64,000 nt of DNA from Cordylochernes scorpioides (lineage: Eukaryota > Arthropoda > Arachnida > Pseudoscorpiones > Chernetidae). This document shows, piece after piece, positions 37,085 through 48,731 of the stretch. Below the pieces are notes generated by a model, which saw only the letters and a list, made by a program, of their open reading frames with translations, had not been told where the DNA came from and did no database searches. The position numbers and the translations under genes were made by a program. Location of the stretch: positions 39,566,164 to 39,630,163 of the forward strand of contig CP092874.1 in the NCBI GenBank assembly GCA_030710605.1. The letters run 5' to 3'. Position 1 is the stretch's first letter. The number at the start of each line of letters is the position of its first letter.

Positions 37085-38285
37085 ATTTCACTTGATATTC
37101 TCTATGAGGTAATTCTCCAAACATTGTACAACTTTGGCTTTTGTAGTAAAACTCAAATGCTTTAGCTTGGTTACTTTCAACAACGTCTTCAATTTGTCAA
37201 GTAATGTCTTTCTTTTTTACCCATAGTAACCTTTTTTTCTGACCGGCAGAGAATATATATTGAGTTCTTTATTCAGAACTTTAGTATTGGATAGAGTTTT
37301 CTTCACCCGAGTAGTTTTATGGGAGAGGTATAGTGCCAGCTTGTTCTCACAGGATTCCAGGACAAACCTGCGGTAGGTAATGGTGCTTTGCCCGATGAGG
37401 GTCTTATCCATATAATCAACTTCAGCTTGGCAGTCGTCCCAAAATTTTGATAGTGTCGGTTCATTGGCAACGATCTCAGGCTTCAAGTGACTTGGCTTTT
37501 TTACGACCATGTGCTTGATTGTTAGCTTCGGCATATCTATGTAATGTAGATCTATGGCTTGATTTAAAAAAAACTTAATCCATTTAACTTGTTGAAAAGA
37601 TCTGTCCCAGCAGAAATCAACAGCTCGGCGGCTTTTAGATTGTAAAATTCTATAGCTGAATGCAAAGGAAATCTGTTTAAAATATTCATTATGTTAGGAT
37701 CCGCTCCTTTCGAAAGTAAAAACATAACCATTTTTATATTGCCTCTTAGAACAGCCCTGTGTAATGGGGTATAGCCAATAGAATCTTGTATATCAATTAA
37801 AGCTCCATTTCTTATTAAGATGTGAGCATCATTTATTTCACTTATAAAATGCAAAATGACCCTGAAATTTTCATCTATTCTTTGATTTAGATCAGCCCCA
37901 TATTCAATTAGAATTTTAGTGATTTCCCTATTTGGGCCATTAAAACATGATAAATATAAAGGCTTGGTACCCCAACGACCTGTGCGGTTTACATGAGTTC
38001 CTGATTCCAAGAGTACTTGACCATTTCGACATGTTCATCAAGTATAGCTAGATCTAAAGGTGTTGAAGAGCTATAATCCTTTCTATTGACCTCAGCACCA
38101 GCTTTTATCAAGATACGAGGTGTATCAACATGGCCAAACTTTGAACATTCATGTAAAGCTGTAACACCAAATCGAAACCTAGCATTTACATCTATTCCTT
38201 GTCTTATTAAAGAAATAACCACATATTTCTGGCCTTTCTGAGATGCTTGTTGTAATCAAGATTTCATGTTTGTAGAATTAGTAAC
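37085..38285 (-). pseudogene. ankyrin-repeat protein pseudogene, copy 2
   Basis: Inverted paralogue of 2924-4123. Open pieces are 37989-38222 (repeats 1-3), 37564-38010 (repeats 3-7) and 37217-37534 plus a following piece to 37090 (C-terminal region). Its lesions differ from copy 1. There is a stop near codon 12 (tga near 38250), a one-base loss near 38012, frame loss around 37560, and a frameshift near 37220. Where copy 1 is broken this copy is often intact, and vice versa. The C-terminal region (WDDCQAEVDYM...ITYRRFVLESCENKLALYLS) resembles the layout of PRANC domains. No target duplication is seen around the gene; it was copied as part of the larger locus. Confidence 0.8.
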
Positions 38286-38538
38286 GTTCATTGTGAAAAT
38301 ATCAATCATATATACAAGAGTACACCTATCCCCCGATTTACACGGTACTTGTTTTACACGTTTTTCGCTTTTACACGGTTTTCCAAATAAGTTTTTTTTT
38401 TTTTGTTTTTATCGCAATTTTTATCGCGGGAAAAAATGCGGGAAGTTTTGGAGGAAAATGATGGCAATTTACCAAATAGGTTTAATTAAAATAAAAAAAA
38501 AAAACATTTTAATTTGAATAAAAATTATAATATAAAAT
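38286..38538. other. possible transposon end, otherwise AT-rich
   Basis: 38328-38400 (atcccccgatttacacgg and a repeated ttttacacg) resembles the terminal part of pogo/Tigger-type elements, but no second end was found. The rest is poly-T and poly-A. Confidence 0.3.
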
Positions 38539-39480
38539 ACTAGCGGATGTATACCTGGCTTCGCCCGGGTTTTACCCGAGTAAAGGTTTGTCTAACGAAT
38601 ATTTGTTAAAACAATTCTCTATAAACTTATTTTAAAAATAATAGATATATTTTGATAATTTGAAACTCGTAAATTTGAATCTCTCGATAAAGTGAACATT
38701 TTTCCCGGTCCCTTGAAAAATACTCGATAAGTTGAATAAAATCAATATTAATTGGTTCCCTCGGTAATTGGAAGTTAAAGGAATAGTATCTTGCCTTGGA
38801 ATTGTATCATTATTCTTGTCTCAAATAAATTGCCGTGTCATCCTGAATTTTGTCTTCCTAATTTTCTACATTACAAAATCAGCATTTTATCCAGTGAACA
38901 TTTTTTCCCGGTCCCTTGAAAAATACTCGATAAGTTGAATAAAATCAATATTAATTGGTTCCCTCGGTAATGGGAAGTTAAAGGAATAGTATCTTGCCTT
39001 GGAATTGTATTATTATTCTTGTCTCAAATAAATTGCCTTGTCATCCTGAATTTTGTCTTTCCTAATTTTCTACATTACAAAATCATCCTTTTATCTATTC
39101 TCCAAATATATATGTTGTAGATAAATGATAAAACTAACTTTGACTTTTGCGCAATTAATAGGTAGAAAATCTTACTTTTGATAAATAATCTTTAAGATAA
39201 TAAACTTATAAAAAAATAATAGATATTTTTTGATAATTTGAGACTCGTAAATTTGAATCTCTCGATAAAGTGAACATTTTTTTTCCCGGTCCCTTGAAAA
39301 ATACTCGATAAGTTGAATAAAATCAATATTAATTGGTTCCCTCGGTAATTGGAAGTTTAAGGAATAGTATCTTGCCTTGGAATTGTATCATTATTCTTGT
39401 CTCAAATAAATTGCCGTGTCATCCTGAATTTTGTCTTTCCTAATTTTCTACATTACAAAATCATCATTTTATCTTGTGAA
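38539..39480 (+). repeat. family A repeat with internal tandem duplication
   Basis: Starts actagcggatgtatacctgg. The block from agtgaacattttttcccgg to atcatcattttatc is present three times. The TA-tailed 3' end and GGGGGCGCT box are missing. Confidence 0.8.
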
Positions 39481-40570
39481 CATTAGTTTGATTATAAAAG
39501 AATATATCATTGAAATATGAAATTGCGAAATTAAGGCTTTGCATATAGCGTTAAAGGATTTGAAAAATCGAAAATAGAATTGCGAAGGTAAATGCAAAGT
39601 AATCTTTAAAAAAAGTATAAATAGTGATGACATAATACAAAGATTAACACACTATAGCAGTATATAAGGGGTAATAGAAAGTGAACATATTAAATAAAAA
39701 AAGAGCAATAATATACTCGATAGCATTGAACATGGTAGCGGAAGATGAAACAATGTAAATAACATCTAATTTATAAAGGGAGAGAAAATATAAAATGACA
39801 AATGCAAATTAGTGATATAAACATGAAATATAAACTTGAGATTATTAGATATGAAAGATAAAATATAAAGTTGATTATAAAATAGAGTCATAAAGCAAAA
39901 GTAAATAAGCTTTGGTAAAGAAAAATAAAATAAAATAACAATAATCTAAACTGATTGGTTGACGTAAAAAAAATTATAAGAGGTAGATAAAGATTATATA
40001 AAGGATATTAAAATGAAAAATTAAAAAAAAATATTCATCGAGAAAGAAGAGCAAGTAAGATTATATATAGAAGTTTGTATATCGGGAAAGAATGGAAAGT
40101 AGTAAGCCCAATGTATGTTCCTGTTTTTTAGGATGGGTGGAGAGAGGTTTAAATTGTCCTCGGATGCGATATCTCTGGTCTTGTTGGCTTAAGTTGTTCC
40201 AACTTATCGAATTTGTTTTATGTTTGACGCGACTCGTGGAACACATTGTTTCCAACTGTGAAACTCACTGAGTCCTAATCTTGTCGATTTTTTGTTTCCT
40301 GCGCCACGTTTAGGTGAAAACTTGATTCTTCCTAAAGCGGCATTTATATTGTGTGTGCAGGAAACACGGCAATCTATTCTAACCGATCAAGGTTTTTTTT
40401 TTTAACATATGTGGGTGTGTGTGATTTTTGTAGGTAAAATGGTGTCCTTGGATTTAAGTATCGATGTTAAGTGGACAAGTTAATCGAGGGCGAGAGAATC
40501 TAGACCTGGTGACTTGGTTTTGGTTTATAAATGCAAGAATAGATATTTTAATTCATTGGGATCAGTAGGC
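39481..40570. other. AT-rich, no gene recognised
   Basis: 39500-40060 is strikingly purine-rich (long A/G stretches on the plus strand). 40060-40560 is of mixed composition with a T run. The 64-codon frame at 40061-40255 (minus) has no support. The left end of the LINE that follows is not sharply defined. Confidence 0.4.
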
Positions 40571-40729
40571 GGGATTAGTTATTGAATTAATTAGTTATTC
40601 TGTTAGTGGACTGATTTGTTAGTAAATGTAAAATAACGTGTTAGGAAAGTTATTTGTAACTAAACCGCTTGTCTACAAATAGGTTATTTTCCTGATAATT
40701 GGAAAATTAGTAAAATTATTTTTCTTAGG

Positions 40730-42009
40730 AAGCCCAATAGGGACCCTTCAATGCTCAATTCTGTTAGGCCAATTTCTTTATTAAATATAATGGGTAAGAT
40801 TTTAGATAAAATTATTGTAAATAGAACTTACTATCTTTTTTAAAATTCTTCTTGTCTAAGCAGTTTTCAGTATGGTTTTAGGTGGGGGAAATCAAGCGTA
40901 GATATTATTGATGACATTTTTAATTTAGTTAGGAAAAATAGGCACTTGAAAAAACACTCTATAATAGTTTCATTAGATTTAGAAGGGGCATTTGATAATG
41001 CTTCATATGATCTTATATTACAAGCTGCAAAAAATATGAATATTCCCTCTTATATTCTAAATTTTTTATTTGAGTTTTTTAAGTAATAGGAAAACATACT
41101 CAGAAATTTCCCCCAAGAGTATAGCTGAGCCTTTAACAATAAATAAAGGTTGCCCTCAAGGCAGTAATAGTGGTCCTTTGTTGTGGTTAGTTTTATTGGA
41201 TTCTATTTTTTATATTTTAAAGGACTTAGATACAAAACTATTTGCTTATGCCGATGATTTGTTATTAATCTGCTGTGAAAACAGTAGGTTTAAATTGGAA
41301 AAAATTGTAATAATAGTCTTGATCTTATTTCAATATGGCTTTAAAAAAATAGGTTGGGGATTTCAGTAGACAAATGTTCGGCTTTATATATAGCCCCTCC
41401 AGGCTTAAATAAGAGTTTGGAAAAGGTGGGGTACGAAATCCTGTAATTAAGATTAATAATAGTTGTATTAAATTTAGGAATAATGTAAAAATTTTGGGTA
41501 TTGTGATTAATAGGTTTTTAAATTGGATAGATCATGCTAAGTATGTTAAGAATAAGATGGGTAAAAAGGATAGGGAAATACGGAAAATATCAACATTAAA
41601 CTGGGGTTTATCCCCAGCTGTTATCAAAAGAATCTATTTAGCAGGTTTTGAAAGGGCTATTGTTTATGGTGCAAAGGTTTGGCGGGGGTTTGGGGATAAT
41701 AATAAATCTTTAATCAAAATTTTAAGATCTACTCAGAGACCTTTTGCTTTGGCCATATGTAGGGGATACAATACCTTAAGCACTGATGCAGCATTATTTC
41801 TTTCGGGATTGATACCGTTAGAATTGGTTTTAAATTTTGAATCTAAGATAACCTGTCTCAATAGACCAATAAATATTTTTAAAATAGGACCTAATAGTAA
41901 TGTTATAGATATTCCCTCCCTAAACTATTTTTGTGATCCTGATGACTATGAAATTATTAATTTTACAAAGGAACTTCCAACTATATATATATATATACTA
42001 ATGATTTGA
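40730..42009 (+). pseudogene. LINE reverse transcriptase and thumb
   Basis: Pieces in changing frames: NSVRPISLLNIMGKILDKI (40756-40815), IVSLDLEGAFDNASYDLIL (40965-41022), CPQGSNSGPLLW (41151-41186) and the catalytic FAYADDLLLI (41242-41270). The thumb region is 41494-42009 (WGLSPAVIKRIYLAGFERAIVYGAKVWRG). At least three frameshifts or stops separate the pieces. Confidence 0.88.
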
Positions 42010-42461
42010 TAATTTATACGGACGGTTCCAAATCAGAAAATGGTGTTGGTGCGGGATGGTGTGCAATATATGACAATATTTTTATATATGAAAGATCCTA
42101 TATATTATTCTATTATCATAGTGTTTTTCAAGCAGAAAATCTTGAAATATTTAAAGCTTTAGAATGGTTCGACGATAACAATAAATATAAATCTGTACAT
42201 ATTGCTTCCGATAGTTTATCATCTCTTTTAGCCCTCAATAGCCCATTATCTAAGACTTGGACAATAATGAGAACCAAATTATTAATTAATATCATTAGGC
42301 AAAAAAATAAATTAATTAAGTTTTATTGGGTTAAATCCCATATAGGTACAATAGGAAATGAACAAGCCGATAAGCTGGCCAAAGAAGCATATCAATATCC
42401 AGCCCCGTACCAACCCATTCCAATACCTAAATCCTATATGAAAAATTTTTATAAAAAATAA
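42006..42461 (+). CDS. LINE RNase HI domain
   Basis: An intact 151-codon frame. IIYTDGSKSENGVGAGW carries the first catalytic Asp. The Glu of FQAENLEIFKAL, the Asp of IASDSLSSLLAL and WVKSHIGTIGNEQADKLAKEA complete the four-acid active site. The domain removes RNA from RNA-DNA hybrids during target-primed reverse transcription. It is separated from the thumb frame only by a four-base overlap, so a single indel accounts for the break. Confidence 0.92.
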   Translation: MIIYTDGSKSENGVGAGWCAIYDNIFIYERSYILFYYHSVFQAENLEIFKALEWFDDNNKYKSVHIASDSLSSLLALNSPLSKTWTIMRTKLLINIIRQKNKLIKFYWVKSHIGTIGNEQADKLAKEAYQYPAPYQPIPIPKSYMKNFYKK

Positions 42462-42479
42462 ATTCTTGGTTTATGGCAG

Positions 42480-42824
42480 GACCTTTGGGATCAATCAATT
42501 AATGGTAGGTATCTATATAAATGGTTGAGATTTGTAAATAATAGAATAATATTAGGTAATGGCTATTTAAATTGTTTTCTTACAGGCCATGGCCCCTTTC
42601 CTTCATATTATAATAGGTTTGATATTAAAATTCCCTCCCCATGTCTATGTTCACTATTGTTACCAGATCATGTTCATTTATTATTTTCTTGTACACATTT
42701 TAATAATACACGTCCCAATTTTTTAAAAACTTTACATCCTAATCTTCCCCATATTATTTTTACATATAAATCAGAACTGGAGTTATTTTGCCAAATAATT
42801 TATGATTCTATAAAAAATATTTAA
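42480..42824 (+). pseudogene. LINE C-terminal zinc domain
   Basis: FLTGHGPFPSYYNRFDI followed by CLCSLLLPDHVHLLFSC, the CCHC-like motif that follows RNase H in this type of element. It is in another frame from the RNase H piece. Confidence 0.8.
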
Positions 42825-43083
42825 TCAGTAATATTTGTTGTATATAGATGTTGTTAAATATTTAAAGAAAAATATGTATATACTAATAGTTAAATTTCCT
42901 TTTCTTCTGTTTCTTTATTTTTTCATTTATTTTGTTTTTGTTTTTATTTTGCTTTTTTCTTTGTTTTTCTTTCTCTTTTCTTTTCTTTTCTGTTTTTTTA
43001 AACTATATACAGCTTCTTATTGTGTGTAAATATTAATTATATAATTCATTGTATCATATTTGAAAATAATAAACAAACCGTCT

Positions 43084-43500
43084 CTGGGGCAAACCTTATC
43101 TACACTTCGTTGTTTCTTTGCGGGGCTTGATCTGGGTTTTTTTTCCCCCGCTGATTTTAATCAAAAAAATAAATTTTGAAAATCTAGAAGCAGAGTACAG
43201 GGGACGCAAGGGCTTGTTAGCCTATATCGTTCCCGGCTTTGTCTTTGACAGCCAAATTTTTCCATCTGTCCCATCTGTAACTAAACCGGACATCGGCGTT
43301 GATTAATTGGTTAGGGATTAAAACGGTATATAGTAAAAGGCCCCGCACTAATATTTAATTTAATAGGTGGCGAAAATTTCATTCGAAACACTCGGCAGTG
43401 GGGACGGGCCGTGATAAGAAAATGGCGGCTGTTTTTTAGCTTGGTGTCAAATGGACGAGGGGGGGGGGGCGATATTTTTATTGTATCCCAGAAGTGGAGG
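43084..43500. other. no gene recognised
   Basis: Moderately GC-rich. It includes a run of ten G near 43462 and may contain the LTR-side end of the element that follows, but no paired LTR was found. Confidence 0.4.
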
Positions 43501-43515
43501 GGGTGGCTATCTAGG

Positions 43516-43985
43516 TCAGAGGCTCCTTTCGGGGGCAGCTTGCTTAATTAATTTGGTCCAGGATGTATTTGGGTTTTCGAGATATAGTAACCTTAGCTTT
43601 CCAGTGATTGTGGCGTTTAGTCGTTCTATCAATCCGTTAGCTTGCGGGTTGTTACTGGTGGTACGTAGTGGTTGTATACCGCGAGATAGCAGACATTTGC
43701 GGAATTTTTCGGAGGTGAATGCGGGCGCTCTATCCGAAAGTAGGCGTTTTGGAGACCCTTGTTGTAGTACCTTTTTTAGGGTTTGGATGTACGTTAAGGT
43801 ACTGGTAGACTTCGATGGGAATGCCCAAGCGTATCTGGTCAAGTAATCCACTATAACATGGAGATACGTCTTGGAGTGTCCGTATTTCGAAAATCCGGCT
43901 ATTGTATCTATTGATATTAGATCGAATGGTTGTTGTGTTTCGAGGTTGTTTTGTTTGGCACATTTGTGGGACATTTCAATTTCTT
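43516..43985 (-). pseudogene. LTR-retrotransposon integrase core
   Basis: PFDLISIDTIAGFSKYG supplies the first catalytic Asp, LLSDRAPAFTSEKF the second, and NNPQANGLIERLNATITGKL the Glu. All three acids are present. The zinc finger upstream survives only as SHKCAKQ. The open frame continues artificially into the inserted LINE. Confidence 0.88.
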
Positions 43986-44690
43986 CAAAACAGAATATCG
44001 GACTGGTAAAAAGTATAACAGAGCTACTTAATAACACCAGCTTCTCATGGCTTGTTGGAAGTACAGACTTCAATATTCTACAAAGATACATCCCCCTAAT
44101 TATTAGAACGGCAACCGATCAGTCCTTGCAGCTGGATTATGTAAGAATAAGAAAATCAGTGCTCTACTCTCACTATAAATACTTTCATTCATCACCTACA
44201 ATGGAATGCTATCTTAATGACAATATCCCCCTAACCTTAAAGAGAATCATTGCACAAGTAAGAAGCCTTTTTGCAGTACAGAGAATTAATCATGTTTCAC
44301 TTTTGAAAACTAAGACCATAAAATGCACCTTATTCAACGGTGAATTTAGTATCGATTTTCCACACTACATGTTCTACTGTACGGCATTGGAAGAAGAGAG
44401 AGAAATTCTTCGTCAAGAGACCGGCTACAATAGCAATTCGCCTTATGTTTTAATGGCAAAAGTCGTAAAATCCAGACCCTTTGCATTCGCTTTTTATAAA
44501 TACTGGAAATCAGCTCAATCAAAATATTTAGCACAGACACCGGATCCAACTCGATAATTGGTCGAGGTCAATACCCAATATTTGTATATAACTATGATGC
44601 TAATTTGTAATTTATTTATTTTGTCCTACCGGGAGAATCCTGTATGGCACGTGTGCCTAATAAAGCCTTTTGTTGTTGTGTGTTTGTTGT
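43986..44690 (+). mobile_element. LINE 3' fragment inserted in the integrase region
   Basis: The frame to 44557 (TLKRIIAQVRSLFAVQRINHV...FPHYMFYCTALEEEREIL) matches in layout the C-terminus of the LINE at 56819-58326. Both end in tgcc-taataaagc followed by a TTG-rich tail (44660-44690). A possible target duplication is tttcgaggttgtt (43939-43951 and again at 44689-44701), though the left boundary is uncertain. Confidence 0.7.
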
Positions 44691-44701
44691 TTCGAGGTTG
44701 T

Positions 44702-45600
44702 TGCGGACTTAGTAAAAATGTTGTTCAGTGATATCAGGTTAGAAGTGAGTGAAAGTGCGACTTTCGACGTGGACACGCTTTGAAATGAGATGTGTCACAG
44801 GCGTGAAGGCGTCTTTGGCCTGAAAAGTGAAAGAGTTTTGTGGTGTGGCTCTGTGACACGAAGCGAAAAAATTGTAAATGAAAAGGTGTCACGGAAGTCG
44901 TTGTTTTGTATAAAATCGAACCTGTTTCACCATGAATAACAAATTAACTAAAGTCATGGGTGCTGGTTGTACGAACATATATCGAGAATTTTTATATTGT
45001 TAGTGGATATGACACGTTTAATGTGAAAATCTTTTTTTGTGTATGTTTAGTGTGGCGACGTTATGGAGCTTGTGTGGCTCGAAATTGGATTTGGGTGTTG
45101 CGTCGCGCACTAAAAATTGTTGCCAATTGGAAAAAGTGATGTGAGAGGGTGTTGTTTATTTTGTTGAGAGACATTTGTCGATGGTTAAATATGTATGTAA
45201 AAGGAAGGTACGAGGGAGTGTAGCTATGTTGGAATTTAAAGATTGGAATAGTTTTGGAAGGCTGTGACTTAGGTTACTTCTGTCCAAAGCTATGAAATAA
45301 GAGGACATAGGGGCGTTGAAATGGGCTTAGGAACATTACAATGAGGCCAAATAAGAGTGTTAGAGTTCACCACGTGTGAGCAACCTGTTTCAGGTGGAAG
45401 ATTTAATAAATGGGACAGTTGTATTAACCTGTCCATGGGACACGTGTTGCTTGCACGAGGTGAATTTGTATAATGTAGTTGGTAGGGGTACATTATCTTG
45501 ATACAGGAGTAGCTGAAGACAATTTATAATTAGTAGAAATCGTTTTATGGAGTTAAAGGATAATATGCCAAAAGGCAAGGGTGTATCTATGATATGGAAT
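44702..45600. other. no gene recognised
   Basis: The GT-rich segment 44740-45280 and 45281-45600 have short minus-strand frames (45390-45578) without a domain. The position suggests degenerate pol sequence of the surrounding LTR element, but this cannot be shown. Confidence 0.35.
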
Positions 45601-45618
45601 TTTAGATTCTGCGTTATG

Positions 45619-45840
45619 TTACCTATTTTTACTTTTTAAAAAGATATAATCTATGGCGAAAATATTGTCATCTATGGCGTTAATAGTTAAGTGGGTAGAT
45701 ATTCTATTTTTCAAACTGTTTTCTGTTATTTTAAAAGTATTCTGCCTAATTATATCGATAGATGCTCCTGTATCAAGTAGTAGAGGTAGGTGTACATTAT
45801 TGGACAGTTCAGCTCGAACGAGCAATGGTTCAACGAAAGT
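45619..45840 (-). pseudogene. retropepsin fragment
   Basis: LPLLLDTGASIDIIRQ, the active-site motif of retroviral-type aspartic proteases, about 25 residues after LLVRAELSNN. A TAG lies a few codons upstream on the gag side. Confidence 0.8.
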
Positions 45841-45951
45841 TATGTGAGGAGGAACCTACTGTTGTGCTGTCTTGTGGGTCGGTTGGTTGGTGCCGTGGTT
45901 GGAGGATCCTTGGGACAGTTAAGAGTTCACTGCTTGCGCTGGGCTCGTGGT

Positions 45952-46270
45952 TTAGAGATGGTCGGGGGAGCAGGTAACATACGCTCGCGTGTTGGTAACT
46001 CGGAGGGGCGCTTGCAGGAGGTTTGATGGCTTTCTCAGTCTTGTAGAGTATTGTTGTTGGACCCGATCTGCTTGGGCGTCGTAGTTGGTGAAGAAGCTCT
46101 TCGCCTCGTACGAACCATCGTAACGCGGTAGCTCCACATCTCGCGATAGTCCGGTCGCCGCGAACAGCTGAGGTAGCATCGTCGTCAACCTCCCCAGGAC
46201 ATCTGATACCACCGGCGGGGGCGTGGTGTCTTCCTGGCTGGGGGCGATTTCCTGCGTCCTACCGAGGGTA
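45952..46270 (-). pseudogene. gag-like fragment
   Basis: LSRDVELPRYDGSYEAKSFF resembles the start of gypsy capsid regions, where a PxYDG motif is followed by a helix and a phenylalanine. The downstream part is shifted, and upstream it is cut by the gap. Confidence 0.5.
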
Positions 46271-46288
46271 TTTTCTTTTATCTTGGGA

Positions 46289-46388
46289 NNNNNNNNNNNN
46301 NNNNNNNNNNNNNNNNNNNNNNNNNNNNNNNNNNNNNNNNNNNNNNNNNNNNNNNNNNNNNNNNNNNNNNNNNNNNNNNNNNNNNNNN
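46289..46388. other. assembly gap (100 N)
   Basis: Exactly 100 N. It interrupts the LTR element remnant. Confidence 1.
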
Positions 46389-46736
46389 ACTACGTGTACA
46401 AGGGATAAACAAAAAATAATAATTTACTTTTAATATACTTTCAGACTACATGGAAGTATTAAATTTTGAACACTCGCTTAGTTTAACCACCATTGGAGGT
46501 GTACACATTTTCTGACAGCTGGCTGGTTGGGAAAACTGTTGGAAGTAGCTATTTGTATTCTTCAGCGATTATTCAAGACTTCAAGAAGTAAGAAATCCAA
46601 ATATTCAGGTTCTTAGCATATAACCTCTTTAGAATTAAGGTAAAAATAAAATTTGTATAAATAAAAATATATATATCTATTTTTCTGTTTAAGTAATTTG
46701 TTTCCAATAGCATCACATGCACACATTTATATTAAA
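46389..46736. other. AT-rich, no gene
   Basis: Nothing recognised between the gap and the family A repeat. Confidence 0.4.
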
Positions 46737-47428
46737 CTAGCGGATGTACCCGGCTTCGCCCGGTTTTTACCCGAGTAAAGGTTTGTCTAACGAACATTTG
46801 TTAAAACAATTCTCTATAAACTTATAAAAAATATAATAGATATATTTTGATAATTTGAAACTCGTAAATTTGAATCTCTCGATAAAGTGAACATTTTTTC
46901 CCGGTCCCTTGAAAAATACTCGATAAGTTGAATAAAATCAATATTAATTGGTTCTCTCGGTAATTGGAAGTTAAAGGAATAGTATCTTGCCTTGAAATTG
47001 TATCATTATTCTTGTCTCAAATAAATTGCCGTGTCATCCTGAATTTTGTCTTTCCTAATTTTCTACATTACAAAATCATCATTTTATCTATTCTCCCAAT
47101 ATATATGTTGTAGATAAATAATAAAACTAACTCTGACTTGTGTGCAATTAATAGGTAGAAAATCTTACTTTTGATAAATAATATTTGAGATAATAAACTT
47201 ATAGATAAAAAAAAACCTGTTATTCTCCGCGAGGGGGCGCTGCTTGCGAGTTAAATCTACAAATCTGCAAATAACTCTAAGGATATTCAAGATATTCAAG
47301 AAATTATTTTTCGAAAACCTTCCCGGGGATATACCTAATAATATCCCAAAATTTCACGGCGATTGGATGTGTGGTTTTTGAATCTATAGAGTACACACAG
47401 ACAGACATTCAATTTTATATATATATAG
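46737..47428 (+). repeat. family A TA-tailed repeat
   Basis: Starts actagcggatgtacccgg and contains ccgcgagggggcgctgcttg at 47228-47247. It ends attcaattttatatatatatag. This is the cleanest single copy of the family. Confidence 0.9.
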
Positions 47429-47454
47429 ATATACCTATATATGTGTGTCACAAC

Positions 47455-47990
47455 ATCCTTCCTTTATATCTATAAAAATGAAATCCAAAATCGATGTTTG
47501 TTATTGCGTTGCGCAAAATCTACAGAATAAATCATTATGAAATTTCGCATGTAGGTAGCTGAAGATTTCGTTTAACATATAGGCTATTCAAAAAAACTAA
47601 AAAGGTTAATGTGCTTTTTTTAAAATATAAAACCAAAAAGCATTATTTCCAGCCTTTTGCCGCTTGGGCGCAGCACTGGACGCGACGATAAATGAATTTG
47701 ATTGGTTAAAAATTTACATGTGGTTTGTTTACACGGTTATGTTAGTTTGTTTACACGATGATTGTTTTTAAAAGGTAAGATTATCCAATCGCCGTGAAAC
47801 TTTAAAAAGTTAGTTATTATACTACGGGGAAGGTTTCTGGCTTCAATTTGATTTGAAATAATTATTCTTTGCAAATTTTCTACTTTCACTCGCAAGCAGC
47901 GCCTCTCGCGGTTTATGGTGAAATTATATTTATAAATTGTAACAATGCTTAAAATGTGTTCCAATTATAATAAATCTAATTTGAGAATTT
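47455..47990 (-). repeat. family E repeat, copy 1
   Basis: Shares tatctataaaaatgaaatcc, the gcgttgcgcaaaatct block and, at 47889-47911, ctcgcaagcagcgcctctcgcgg (the shared box, reverse strand) with 48256-48651 plus 52663-52790. Confidence 0.8.
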
Positions 47991-48255
47991 AGTAATATAA
48001 TATTCTATAAACGTAAAAAAACTTGGCATTTCAATATTAATATATATTTAAAGAGAAAATTGTAACGTTTTTGTGTTAAATGTCAAAATGTAATGTTGAA
48101 ATATATATTTTTACATTGTTAATTTATTTTGTTGTTGTTTTATAATAATTAAGATGCAAATTACATTGTTGTTGTTGTTTATTATAGTTTGTTTATATAA
48201 AATAATTACAGTGTATGTGATAATGATAACAAAAATGAATTTTTAAATCATTATC
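47991..48255. other. AT-rich spacer
   Basis: TTG-rich stretch with two imperfect ttgttgttg tracts; no gene. Confidence 0.4.
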
Positions 48256-48651
48256 CTTTCCTTATATCTATAAAAATGAAATCCAAAATCAATATTTGTT
48301 ATCGCGTTGCGCAAAATCTGCAGAATCAATCATTATGAAATTTCGCATGTAGGTAGCTGAAGTTATCGTTTAACATATAGGCTATTTAAAAAACTAAAAA
48401 GGTTAATGTGCTTCTTTTTTAAAAATGTAAAACCAAAAAGCGTTAGTTCCAGCCTTTTATCGCTTGGCGCCGCACTGGTCGCGACGATGAATGAATTTGA
48501 TTGGTTAATAATTTTACACGTTTAAACAATGAATGTTTGTTTGTTTACACGATGAATGTTTTTAACAGGTAAGATTATCCAATCGCCGTGAAACTTTGGA
48601 AGGTTATTTACTATACTACTGGGAAGTTTTCTGGCTTGAATTTGATTTGAA
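48256..48651 (-). repeat. family E repeat, copy 2, left part
   Basis: Interrupted by the Jockey LINE at 48652. The other part is 52663-52790. Copy 1 shows the uninterrupted target near 47840. Confidence 0.85.
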
Positions 48652-48731
48652 TTTTTTATTTATTTATATTTATTTCGTCTTAATTTACAGGTGTTACATT
48701 CGAGCACAGCTCGCGAGTCACCTTGTCCTGG

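Larger units (their letters stand above)
40571..43083 (+). mobile_element. RNase H-bearing LINE, 5'-truncated
   Basis: The order is RT, thumb, RNase H, C-terminal zinc domain, 3' UTR, ending with tgaaaataataaacaaacc near 43060-43080. The endonuclease and first part of the RT are missing. AT-rich codon use is strong throughout. It belongs to the I/R1-type group, the only non-LTR group with this RNase H placement. Confidence 0.88.
43516..46288 (-). mobile_element. wrecked LTR retrotransposon (gag, protease, integrase pieces)
   Basis: Minus-strand order gag (45952-46270), protease (45619-45840), unidentifiable region (44700-45600), integrase (43516-43985). The RT and RNase H expected between protease and integrase are missing or beyond recognition, and a LINE fragment is inserted at 43986-44690. 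The right side runs into the gap. Confidence 0.7.

Noticed and set aside
37217-38222. The ankyrin frames as a working gene with introns
   Set aside because: The breaks do not fall at splice-like sites. They correspond to one- or two-base indels and stops that are intact in the paralogue.
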